Part shown: piece after piece, positions 1 through 7,422 of the stretch | How the letters are laid out: each line of letters opens with the position of its first letter | How positions within the stretch are numbered: the first letter of the stretch is position 1 | From: a virus | Virus record (IMG/VR): IMGVR_UViG_3300036945_000156 | Coordinates: 1-22,727 of that record | Reading direction: 5' to 3' (one strand) | DNA length: 22,727 nucleotides | Made by a program: the position numbers and the translations under genes | Notes under the pieces: generated by a model | Databases searched by the model: none | What the model saw: only the letters and a program-made list of their open reading frames with translations | What the model was told of the DNA's origin: nothing

Positions 1-2548
1 TGTCCGTGTCTTCGATGAACGTGTCCGACTTGGCAGCGTTCCATGCCTGCGACAACATGGCGTCAAAGCTCTTGAGCTCCTGCACAACGTCTTTGGGCGT
101 AGACCCGGGCTTGGCGGCGACCGCCTGTGCAGCGTCCTTGACCAAACGTACTATCACCTCAACGTCCTTGGCGTTGCCACCCAGAACTTCACCCAGCACG
201 CGCAGAGCTTCGCGAGCCTCAGCAGCACGCATCTCGGCAGTGGATATAACAGCGTCAGCACGCTGCTTGGCAGCGGCGGCAGTGTCCTTGCCTTTGAGTG
301 GATCAGAGAACCGCTTGACGTTGCCGTACGCAGTCAGGTACGCCTTGTAAGACACAGCGAAGTTGCGGACAGCGTCAGCGATCTTGGTCGTCTTCTCGTC
401 GGCTTTCTTGCCGGGGTTCATGATGGCGTCGCGGATGGCCGTGAATGCCTGCTTGGTCATGGATGGGCGACCCTGCACTTTGCCAGCTGCGCCTTCGGCA
501 GATGCAGCAAGAGGGTTCTTACCCTTCAGCGGGGTAAGGCCAGCTTCTTCAATGATCGCATCTTCTTTGCCCGTGTCAGCCAAAGAAACACCCGCTGCGA
601 CCGGCGCAGCGGGTAAAGGCGCAGTTTGGGCTGCGCCAACCTCGGAGACACCACGGGCAACTGGTGCAGGGGAACTGGGCGTCACAGGCAAATCAAGCGA
701 CGGCAGCGATGTCAGGAGTTGTTGGGTAGGTGTGGGGGCAGGAGCCGCAGGGGCAGCTGGCTGGATGTCAGGGCCACGCAACGCAGTACGTTGGCCTTCG
801 GTGAGCGCCGCTGCGCCACCAGTCACAGGTGTTTGCTCTCCACGGATAGCGGTAGGCGCGTTTGGCCCAGCCAGTGCAGCTTGCTGCCCGGGGGTGAGCT
901 CGCCCGTCACAGGACTTGGGACTATGGGTGCTGGCTCAGGGAACGCTGGCCCAGTGCCACGGATTTCGTTCATCACCGACAGGGCTTCGTTCATCTGCCC
1001 ACGGAACTGGGCTTCGGGTGTGATGCCGAAGATGGGAGAGCCCTCAGTGCCGAAGAGTTCTGTCTGTGCTGGCTGAACTACAGGTGCTTCAGGAGCCTCT
1101 TCTGTGATTGAAGGGGTAGGCGGCACAACACGGTTGAACATGTCACGCTGCGGACTTGTGTCCATCAAGTTCAGCGGTGCGCCGCTGTCCAGCGCCTCTT
1201 GCGTCGCAGTCGACACGATGCGGTTTTCGAGGAACTGCAACTTCTGCTTGAACTCCTGCAGCTGCTGGTCAAATTGGGCATCGTCTGACGCACCACGCAT
1301 GACGTCCTGCACTCGGCGGGCTGCAGCAATACGCACGGATGAAGGCAAACTCAGGTCAGCCGCTGCCTGCTGGTCCGTCATGAAGTTGTCCATGAAGTTC
1401 TTGGCCTGTGCGTATTCGACATACGAAGTCACAGTGCTCATCGCACCGCCGCCAACAGCGCCCTTGAACGCGCCGATTAGATACTCGTTGAGAGCATCGT
1501 CACTCGTCATGGACTTGTACGCGCCAAAGCGCTCAATCGCAGACTGCGGAACTTCTGTCAGTGGGCCTTCAATGGCTGCGCCTCGTAACGCGCCAGTAGC
1601 GATCGAGCGGCCTGCGCCCTGCCCCAACAAGTCACGGGCTGCAACAGCGCCAACCTTGCGAGTCGCCATGCGAGCAATCGCTGCTTCTGGGCCAAGGGCT
1701 GTGTCGAGTGCTGCTGCGCCAGCGGCTGCGCCAGCTGCGCGGGTTTTGTCCTCGATGCCTTGCTCACGTTGCTCCCTACGGATGGAACCGTAAGACTCCA
1801 GCAAATTGGGCAAGAACACGCCAGCGCCGCCAAGAATAGCACCCAACGGGATGGACAGGCCACCAGTTAACGGTGCAAGAGCAGTGCCTAGCTTGGCTCC
1901 CGCAGTTGCGCCTGCTACAGCTTTGGCAAAATCTACAGACGCCTCACCAAGAGCTTCGCCAGCGGCTGTCATGGGCTTGGACAATATGTCGCCAGCGGTT
2001 TGAATCTGGCTAGGATTGCGTGCTGCAACATCAGCGCCATACTGCTCAAGAGCTTGTGCACCGGGCAGACCTACGTCACGGGCAGCAGAACCAACGCCGG
2101 ACAGGAATTGGCCAGAGCGGCGAGATGCGTCAGACAACAGGCCTTGGCTCTCGAAATCGCGCTGCAGGCGTTGTTTAACCTGTGAACTTGCAACAGGCAC
2201 AAACCCAGCTGGAAGCTGTTGATTGTCAGTGTCGAGCAAGGCTGCGTTGGCACGGCCTTCGTTCAGATCGAGCTTGAACGTCTTGCCGCCGCTGAACAGG
2301 TCATTGGTCTCGGGGTTGTAACCAACCACAGGCTCTCGCTGTGGACGCTGCGCTTGCAAATCGGCAGTCATGGTAGCTGTGCGGGCCTTCATCTGGCCAA
2401 GCAGTGCATCAGCAGTAGCGTTAGAGCCACCCGGGGCAAAGGTGCCTCCAATGGCTTCGGGCTTTGGCAGCCCTACGGCGGTAGTTGCGGCAACGCCGCC
2501 AAGCACGGATTCGTTCGCTTGCGCGTCGTAGTCGAAGAGGTTCTTCAT
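1..2548 (-). CDS. Very large internal virion / polyvalent-type protein, 3' end beyond the left edge
   Basis: I translated an uninterrupted frame of 849 codons from the ATG at 2548 to the left edge; no stop is reached, so the protein is longer than seen. Residues 140-380 are Gly/Ala-rich with hydrophobic stretches near 207-250 and 272-283 and a segment around 318-373 containing GAAIEGPLTEVPQSAIERFG. Similar Ala/Gly segments with an 'EGxxTExxQ' core occur in giant polyvalent and internal virion proteins of podoviruses. Residues about 480-660 are a Pro/Ala linker with an imperfect repeat (TPGQQAALAGP at 552, TEGQRTALRGP at 583), followed by a helical charged region. It is the last gene seen in the structural operon, after the P5-like protein, where ejection proteins usually lie. 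An ejected, membrane-active role is inference. No catalytic motif is visible in this part; an enzymatic domain could lie beyond the edge. Confidence 0.8.
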   Translation of the reverse strand, partial: MKNLFDYDAQANESVLGGVAATTAVGLPKPEAIGGTFAPGGSNATADALLGQMKARTATMTADLQAQRPQREPVVGYNPETNDLFSGGKTFKLDLNEGRANAALLDTDNQQLPAGFVPVASSQVKQRLQRDFESQGLLSDASRRSGQFLSGVGSAARDVGLPGAQALEQYGADVAARNPSQIQTAGDILSKPMTAAGEALGEASVDFAKAVAGATAGAKLGTALAPLTGGLSIPLGAILGGAGVFLPNLLESYGSIRREQREQGIEDKTRAAGAAAGAAALDTALGPEAAIARMATRKVGAVAARDLLGQGAGRSIATGALRGAAIEGPLTEVPQSAIERFGAYKSMTSDDALNEYLIGAFKGAVGGGAMSTVTSYVEYAQAKNFMDNFMTDQQAAADLSLPSSVRIAAARRVQDVMRGASDDAQFDQQLQEFKQKLQFLENRIVSTATQEALDSGAPLNLMDTSPQRDMFNRVVPPTPSITEEAPEAPVVQPAQTELFGTEGSPIFGITPEAQFRGQMNEALSVMNEIRGTGPAFPEPAPIVPSPVTGELTPGQQAALAGPNAPTAIRGEQTPVTGGAAALTEGQRTALRGPDIQPAAPAAPAPTPTQQLLTSLPSLDLPVTPSSPAPVARGVSEVGAAQTAPLPAAPVAAGVSLADTGKEDAIIEEAGLTPLKGKNPLAASAEGAAGKVQGRPSMTKQAFTAIRDAIMNPGKKADEKTTKIADAVRNFAVSYKAYLTAYGNVKRFSDPLKGKDTAAAAKQRADAVISTAEMRAAEAREALRVLGEVLGGNAKDVEVIVRLVKDAAQAVAAKPGSTPKDVVQELKSFDAMLSQAWNAAKSDTFIEDTD

Positions 2549-2551
2549 TGG

Positions 2552-2575
2552 TAGCCCCAGAGTGATCTGGGGCTA
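2552..2575 (-). promoter_or_regulatory. Perfect 10-bp stem, 4-nt loop hairpin just before the giant-protein start
   Basis: TAGCCCCAGA and TCTGGGGCTA are exact inverted repeats around a 4-base loop. The element fills much of the 45-base gap between two genes. On the minus strand it ends three bases before the ATG at 2548, and the only Shine-Dalgarno-like bases (GGGG) are in its 3' arm. No T-run follows on the minus strand, so it is a poor intrinsic terminator. It could hide the ribosome site, act as an RNA processing or stability element, or partly attenuate transcription. The inverted repeat is certain; the role is inferred. Confidence 0.7.
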
Positions 2576-2593
2576 TTCTATCGCGCTGTTAGC

Positions 2594-4336
2594 TTATTGG
2601 ATAGGCTGCAAACGAGGCTGTGACATCATGCCGCCGCCCAAGTCTTGGGCTGGCTGGAGCATCGCAATCTGGCCATTCTTCATGGTCACGAGCACTTGCT
2701 CTTTGCCGAGCCCACCAACGGTGTCAATCTTGGCCACATCATTGGCAGACAGCTGGCGGTCAAAGAGCGCTTTCTGTAAGTCTTTTTCTGCCATGGCGTT
2801 GACTTCGCGCAGCTTGTTGAGCCCCTTAACTTGCTCGACAGCGATCTCACCTTGCACCTTGAGCATGGCTTCGCGGCGAGCCTGCTCGGCCTTGGCAGCG
2901 GCACCAGACGCAACGGCGTAGAGTTGGTTGACGAACGTGTTGAGTGGCATGGGCTGCGAAACAGCCTTGTACTGGCTGGTGGCTGGGTCGAGGGCTACCT
3001 CGACAAAACCCTGCGGAGTCTGGGCGTACTGCACCCGAGCGGCTGTTGCCAGCTGCGACAGGGCTTGCTGATTGCCACCGATGGCTTGCGCCGAGGCGTC
3101 CACGAGCTGAGCAGAGAAACCACCAAAGCGGACCTTGTTGGCTTCCTCGCGGATTTTGCTGGCGACCTCGGCAGTAGGGGCCAAGGGCAACATGCGGTTG
3201 AGTTCTTGCAGGCGCAACTGAGCCATGCGAGATTCCTGCTGCGCACGGGCCGACAACTGCGTAACTTGTTCTGGGGTGAACTCTACAACAGGAATGGCGG
3301 GAGCGGCAGGGGCAGCAGGAGCGGCGGCCTGTGTGGGGGCAGCAGGGGCCACAGCTTGTGGTGCAGCGCCTTGGCCGAGAGGTCCGATGCCATTCTCAAA
3401 CTTAAACTTGGCTGCGGCAATGCGCTGCAAGACTTGGGGGTCTTGCATGTTGAGTGGGACGTTGGGGGCTACACCGAGTTGTTTCGCCACGAAGTTGACG
3501 TAGCTGGCAGTGCCAGCTGGGGTGTTGCCCGGAGCGTTAGCTGGAGACCACTTGCCCACGATCTGCTCAACAGTGTTCAACCCTTGCTGGCCGTATGACG
3601 ACAATAGGCCAATCGCAGCACGATCACCAGTAGCCATGTCGGGGAAGATCGCAAAGCCTTTGTCATCCACGCCAGTTGCGCCCATGCGGGTAGCGAAAGG
3701 ACTGGCGATGATGTTTCCACGATTGTTGTTGCGATAACCGCGAGGAGCGTCGGCTGCCGCAGCGGCTTGTTGTGGCGCTGCGGCAGGAGCTGGTGTACCG
3801 GCGTTGAGACGCTGGAGTTCCGCGAGGCGCTGAGCCTCTGTCGTGGGGGCAGTAGCCGTAGCAGCCTGTGGGTTGGCAAAACGCTGCATGCGTGCATCAC
3901 GCAAAGCCGCCATATTCTGGGGGCCAGTCATACCAGCAGGAGGTGTGTAGCCTGCTACGTTTTGGTAGGGGGCAGTGCCCGGAGTACCAGCACGAGCCAG
4001 ACGAGCCGTCTCAGCAGCCGACTGGTTGGGTGCACTTGGTTGCATGAACGCAGATGGGCCAGCGACAGGTGCAGCGGGGGCGGCGGGGGCAGCTTGCGCA
4101 GGAGACGGAAATGCAGGAGCCATAACACCGGGTGTTCCACCGGGCAACGCCTCTGGACCCTCTACGGGCTGCAACAAGCCTTGGCGAAACTGCTCTTGGC
4201 GAACAGACAGCGCATCTGCGGCCCGCATACGCTCCAGCTCACGAACTTGCTTTTCTGCAGCGCGTTCTTCGTCTGCGAACTGACGGCCAGCAGTCTGGGC
4301 AGCACTCATGCCACCGATCAAAGATTGGATGTTCAT
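2594..4336 (-). CDS. Virion protein with 'structural protein P5'-like domain
   Basis: The 580-aa product starts at the ATG whose first bases overlap the previous stop (ATGA). Residues 1-60 are a charged, probably helical segment. Residues 70-200 are a Pro/Ala-rich linker. Residues about 200-318 form a compact domain beginning GYRNNNRGNIIASPF and containing GFAIFPD, KWSPANAP and TASYVNFVAKQLGV. That pattern is the one commonly annotated as 'structural protein P5' in phages and is lysozyme-like in suggested role. A second Pro/Ala linker (320-350) leads to a helical C-terminus rich in Gln and Arg. Linkers on both sides of one domain suit a protein threaded through the tail. Peptidoglycan cleavage during DNA entry is inference; I did not identify a catalytic residue with certainty. 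Confidence 0.8.
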   Translation of the reverse strand: MNIQSLIGGMSAAQTAGRQFADEERAAEKQVRELERMRAADALSVRQEQFRQGLLQPVEGPEALPGGTPGVMAPAFPSPAQAAPAAPAAPVAGPSAFMQPSAPNQSAAETARLARAGTPGTAPYQNVAGYTPPAGMTGPQNMAALRDARMQRFANPQAATATAPTTEAQRLAELQRLNAGTPAPAAAPQQAAAAADAPRGYRNNNRGNIIASPFATRMGATGVDDKGFAIFPDMATGDRAAIGLLSSYGQQGLNTVEQIVGKWSPANAPGNTPAGTASYVNFVAKQLGVAPNVPLNMQDPQVLQRIAAAKFKFENGIGPLGQGAAPQAVAPAAPTQAAAPAAPAAPAIPVVEFTPEQVTQLSARAQQESRMAQLRLQELNRMLPLAPTAEVASKIREEANKVRFGGFSAQLVDASAQAIGGNQQALSQLATAARVQYAQTPQGFVEVALDPATSQYKAVSQPMPLNTFVNQLYAVASGAAAKAEQARREAMLKVQGEIAVEQVKGLNKLREVNAMAEKDLQKALFDRQLSANDVAKIDTVGGLGKEQVLVTMKNGQIAMLQPAQDLGGGMMSQPRLQPIQ

Positions 4337-5559
4337 ACTGCGGTTGCTCCTGCGGCTTTGGTGCGGGCTTCCTGCACGGTCTTGGTGGGCTGGCCGAGGT
4401 AATCCTCAAGCAGCTTTTGGAGCTGTGCCGAAGTCAACGTGCTTTGTTTCTGGGTGGCTTCAGCCTGACGGGCGTAGTAGTCTGCCACCGAGCTGGATGG
4501 AGTGTACGACAAACCGGGTACGGTAGAAGTCAACCCTTTGGCGGAGGTGAGTGCCGACTGCTGGGCAGCACGGCCAGTGTCCAAACCCTTGGTGTATGCG
4601 GCGGTTGCAGCGGTGGAGCCGCCCAGACGGGCGCGGCGAACTTCAGCATCAATCGCTGCCTTGCTCAAGCCACGGCGAGCGAGGTCTTTGCGCAGATTTT
4701 CGACACCCCGCTGGGTGGCAGCAGTTTGCTGCGCCATGCTACGAACAGCCATTTCCTGTGGGTTGTACAGACTACGGGCTTCGTCAAACGACTGTTGGGC
4801 TTGTTGGTTAGACAAACCAGCCATGCGCTGGTTCTCGGCCAGCGCTGCCATCTGAGACTGTTGCGCTTGTTCACGCATTGCCAGTTCGCGCTGGATTTGT
4901 TGGTCTGCTACACCTTGTTGTCTTTTGGCAGCGCTTGCACCGCGTTGCCCCGCGATAGCGCTTGCTAGGCCAGTGCCCAGCTTGACGACTTCAGCGTTTT
5001 CTTTGCCCCAAGCACCCAGTTGTTTAAGGCCAGCGTTGGCGCGTTCAAGTAGGCCGGGTTGCCCAAAAGTACCAAAGCCCATACCTTCCATGCCAACGGC
5101 GTCAGCAGCGGCGTACCCAGCAGCGGGGGTAACTCCCATGCCGCCGGTAATACCAGCCTGCGAAGGCGCTGCCGTAGTTGCAAACTGTGCGCTGCCTGAA
5201 GGCCCCATGGCCATGCTCGGTTGTGTACCTGCTCCGGCACCGAAAGTGGCGGCATAAGCAGGAGTGGCGCTGGTCGGAAGACCGGGAGTTTGCGCACCTG
5301 AACCGGCGGTACCAGCGTTGAACGTGTAATCCCAGAACGGGGTGGGCGCTTGTGTGCTGGGTTGCTGGGTTGCGCCATAGTCGTAGGCATTGCTACCCCA
5401 GTCGCTTACACCAGAGTAATCGTTTGTCTGCGGGGTTTGCTGCGGAGCTGCGCCGTAGTCGTAGGCATTGCTACCCCAGTCGCTTACACCGGAGTAATCG
5501 TAGTTCGTCTGCGGGGCAGAGTCGTAGTTAAAGCCGTAGTCATCAAAACCGAATTCCAT
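4333..5559 (-). CDS. Internal virion-type protein with tandem Tyr/Asp/Ser-rich N-terminal repeats
   Basis: I start this 408-aa protein at the ATG at 5559, which has GGAG eight bases upstream; a TTG two codons earlier would sit too close to that site. Residues 1-80 are Tyr/Asp/Asn/Gly-rich and hold two copies of DYSGVSDWGSNAYDYGA (21-37 and 47-63). Residues 80-170 are Gly/Ala/Thr-rich with VGMEGMGFG, a motif echoed in the next upstream gene. Residues 190-345 are predicted helical and Gln/Ala/Arg-rich, with a short hydrophobic piece near 194-204; the C-terminus is polar. Composition and position between two other large virion proteins suggest an ejection or tail-interior protein. I do not recognise a defined family, so the function is inferred from context. 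Confidence 0.72.
   Translation of the reverse strand: MEFGFDDYGFNYDSAPQTNYDYSGVSDWGSNAYDYGAAPQQTPQTNDYSGVSDWGSNAYDYGATQQPSTQAPTPFWDYTFNAGTAGSGAQTPGLPTSATPAYAATFGAGAGTQPSMAMGPSGSAQFATTAAPSQAGITGGMGVTPAAGYAAADAVGMEGMGFGTFGQPGLLERANAGLKQLGAWGKENAEVVKLGTGLASAIAGQRGASAAKRQQGVADQQIQRELAMREQAQQSQMAALAENQRMAGLSNQQAQQSFDEARSLYNPQEMAVRSMAQQTAATQRGVENLRKDLARRGLSKAAIDAEVRRARLGGSTAATAAYTKGLDTGRAAQQSALTSAKGLTSTVPGLSYTPSSSVADYYARQAEATQKQSTLTSAQLQKLLEDYLGQPTKTVQEARTKAAGATAV
5371..5499 (-). repeat. Two-copy in-frame tandem repeat, period 78 bp
   Basis: Bases 5371-5421 and 5449-5499 match at 49 of 51 positions, and the similarity carries on weakly into the spacer. Both copies are in frame and encode the same 17 residues near the N-terminus of the 408-aa virion protein. 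The near-identity, including synonymous positions, suggests a recent duplication. Confidence 0.9.
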
Positions 5560-5561
5560 GT

Positions 5562-7073
5562 TCAAGACTCCTTCGGCACGTCTGCGTACCGGCGTAACAG
5601 ATTATCGAAGAATTCCTGCCCTTTTGCGCGTACAACGTGCTCAGGAATGATGTATTCACCGTTGGCAACGCGCACGGGCTCGCCAGTTGACTCGTTAACC
5701 GTACCGATGGAGTCGGAGCGCCCAGTGCCGGGGCCGCGAATCATGCCACCACGGTTCATGCCGGGAGCCGCAGGGGTTACAGCGGCTGCACTTGTAGGAG
5801 GTACTTGTCCAGCGGGAGTGCTTTGTGCCAAAGCGCGGGCTGTGGCGATGATCTTTGTCACAACAGATGGGTCGTATGCCGATGGCAATGGAGTCATGCC
5901 CTGTGCAGCAACGAACTGACGCAACTGTGGGTACAGCGATGGATTGAACATGGCAGCTTCTGCTACACGGCCCATGGTTGTCACTTCCTCGGGAGTCAAC
6001 TCCCCAGAGTCCATCAGCTGCTGTGCACGGGCGACAATGGACTCACGCATCTGCGGGTTGCGCAAAATGGCGTTCACACGGTCGTTGACCGATGCGTTCG
6101 ACGGCACAGCACCCATGGCGATGCGGCCACCGCCAGCGTAACCCATGGCGAGCAAAGGGCCACCGTCAGCATAGCGCTTTGTAATACCGGGGCGATCGCC
6201 AATTAGACCGCCGTCAGCAAGACCTTCACCAGCTCCAATACCGCCGCCGCCATCACCAGCTCCAACACTGCCACCGCCATCAGCGCCCACGCTACCAACA
6301 CCCATACCATCCATGCCCACACCGTCGGCAGCGGCTATGCCATCGCTAGTACCGTCTGCACCGGTATCTGTACCGGTTGTGCCAAACCCAAGACTGCCTA
6401 TGTTACCGACACCAAGCCCTTCCATACCAACATTATTGGCAACAGATTCACCTTGGGCGGCAGCGGCGCTGTCAGCAGCACCCTTGCCAATCATCGCTCC
6501 TATAAATCCCCCGACGGGCCCAGCAATAGCAGAACCCATCAACCCGCCAATCGTTGAGCCAATAGCGGTATTGCTCACCGCCCCTGTTGACATCCCAGTA
6601 ACACCAAGCCCGATTGCGGCAGCGCCAAGAGGAGAAGCACCCATAAGTCCTGCCGCCATGCTTGCTGCGGGGCCCATGTTCCCCTGCGAGGCTGCAGCCA
6701 CAGAGCCAAGCGCACCCGACGCTATGCCGAGCCCTTGATTACCAGAGATGCCAGCTGCCAAACCACCAAGCGATGCGGCTGTACCCAACCCAGCTGCGGT
6801 ACCGGGCGAAATTCCACCGCCAGAGGACGTACCAGCCGAAGCGCTTTCGCCACCGCCAAACCCACCCTCCGTGGGAGTTTGCACAAAGCCAGATTCAGGC
6901 GACTCGTACGCAGCAGCAGCTGGAGTTGTAAATCCAGCGTTTACGTTGTTTACTGGGCGAGAACTGAAATAATCAACAGCTGTGCCGCGTCCTGTATTAC
7001 CAAAATACTGCACGCCTGACGTTGGAGTCAAGCCAGCCTGTGGGTACAACGAGCGTTCGAGGGAGGAGGCCAT
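5562..7073 (-). CDS. Gly/Ala-rich virion protein, probable tail/ejection protein
   Basis: The 503-aa product starts at an ATG with AAGGA six bases upstream and lies one base after the preceding stop. Residues 89-197 are a long Gly/Ala/Ser/Met hydrophobic stretch without charges until about 197, looking like several membrane-inserting helices. Residues 216-320 are extremely Gly-rich with GMEGLGVG and GMDGMGVG motifs. Residues 325-420 are helical and polar. The C-terminus (447-494) has GPGTGRSDSIG, then VANGEYIIP, then KGQEFFDNLLRRY. This tail module recurs in many phage structural proteins, often annotated as tail or tape-measure-like. A membrane-inserting ejection role is inferred from the hydrophobic block and the neighbours. 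No enzyme motif is seen. Confidence 0.78.
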   Translation of the reverse strand: MASSLERSLYPQAGLTPTSGVQYFGNTGRGTAVDYFSSRPVNNVNAGFTTPAAAAYESPESGFVQTPTEGGFGGGESASAGTSSGGGISPGTAAGLGTAASLGGLAAGISGNQGLGIASGALGSVAAASQGNMGPAASMAAGLMGASPLGAAAIGLGVTGMSTGAVSNTAIGSTIGGLMGSAIAGPVGGFIGAMIGKGAADSAAAAQGESVANNVGMEGLGVGNIGSLGFGTTGTDTGADGTSDGIAAADGVGMDGMGVGSVGADGGGSVGAGDGGGGIGAGEGLADGGLIGDRPGITKRYADGGPLLAMGYAGGGRIAMGAVPSNASVNDRVNAILRNPQMRESIVARAQQLMDSGELTPEEVTTMGRVAEAAMFNPSLYPQLRQFVAAQGMTPLPSAYDPSVVTKIIATARALAQSTPAGQVPPTSAAAVTPAAPGMNRGGMIRGPGTGRSDSIGTVNESTGEPVRVANGEYIIPEHVVRAKGQEFFDNLLRRYADVPKES

Positions 7074-7074
7074 C

Positions 7075-7422
7075 TTATTTCCTTACGTTCTGCAAGAGCG
7101 CATTGAGCGCGTTCTGGATGTTTGCTACGTCAACAGCAAGCTGCTGCATGTCGTTGAGTAATTTTATATAGTCGCTGCGTGCAGGTACATCAATACTTCC
7201 TCCACCAGTGGAAATTGTGAAGTAGTCTCCTCGCGCAGACAGTTGCTTCATAATCTGCCGTTCTGCAGGTTCGACGCTGACAGAGTCATTCGTAACTACG
7301 CGCCCGGGGCCACGCTGTCCCAGCATGATCTCGATGTTTTCTTTCATCGCAGCAAGAACGTCGTACTGCCACTGCGGAATCTGCTCCGAAGGAATTGCAG
7401 GGATACCTTGGAACTTAGGCAT
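7075..7422 (-). CDS. Conserved phage virion-operon protein, 115 aa
   Basis: The start is the ATG at 7422, which overlaps the stop of the hub-like gene as TGATG and has GAGG six bases upstream; an in-frame TTG one codon earlier is less likely. The N-terminus (MPKFQGIPAIPSEQIPQWQY) is followed by a helical ENIEIMLGQRG segment, a short beta-like middle and a C-terminal helix with regular hydrophobic spacing that may form a coiled coil. Small proteins of this kind commonly sit between hub and internal virion genes in podovirus-like genomes, which suggests a minor tail or assembly component. I cannot assign a function. Confidence 0.75.
   Translation of the reverse strand: MPKFQGIPAIPSEQIPQWQYDVLAAMKENIEIMLGQRGPGRVVTNDSVSVEPAERQIMKQLSARGDYFTISTGGGSIDVPARSDYIKLLNDMQQLAVDVANIQNALNALLQNVRK

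Noticed and set aside
363-1111. Two long overlapping plus-strand frames of 237 and 161 codons
   Set aside because: They lie opposite the Pro/Ala-rich linker of the giant virion protein; low-complexity GC-rich coding DNA leaves antisense frames open.
1558-1863. 101-codon minus-strand frame inside the giant gene
   Set aside because: It is in a different frame from the continuous 849-codon frame, is Leu/Gln/Ser-rich shadow sequence, and has no signal or motif.
4333-4336. Possible programmed frameshift joining the 408-aa and 580-aa products
   Set aside because: There is an ordinary ATGA overlap with a start codon and no slippery heptamer is seen next to it.
4132-4968. 278-codon plus-strand frame opposite the P5-like and 408-aa genes
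   Set aside because: It is antisense across a junction of two supported genes and has a Leu/Cys/Gly-rich shadow composition.
5371-5499. Possible CRISPR or iteron-like array
   Set aside because: There are only two copies, both in frame within a coding region and encoding the same peptide, so a coding duplication explains them.
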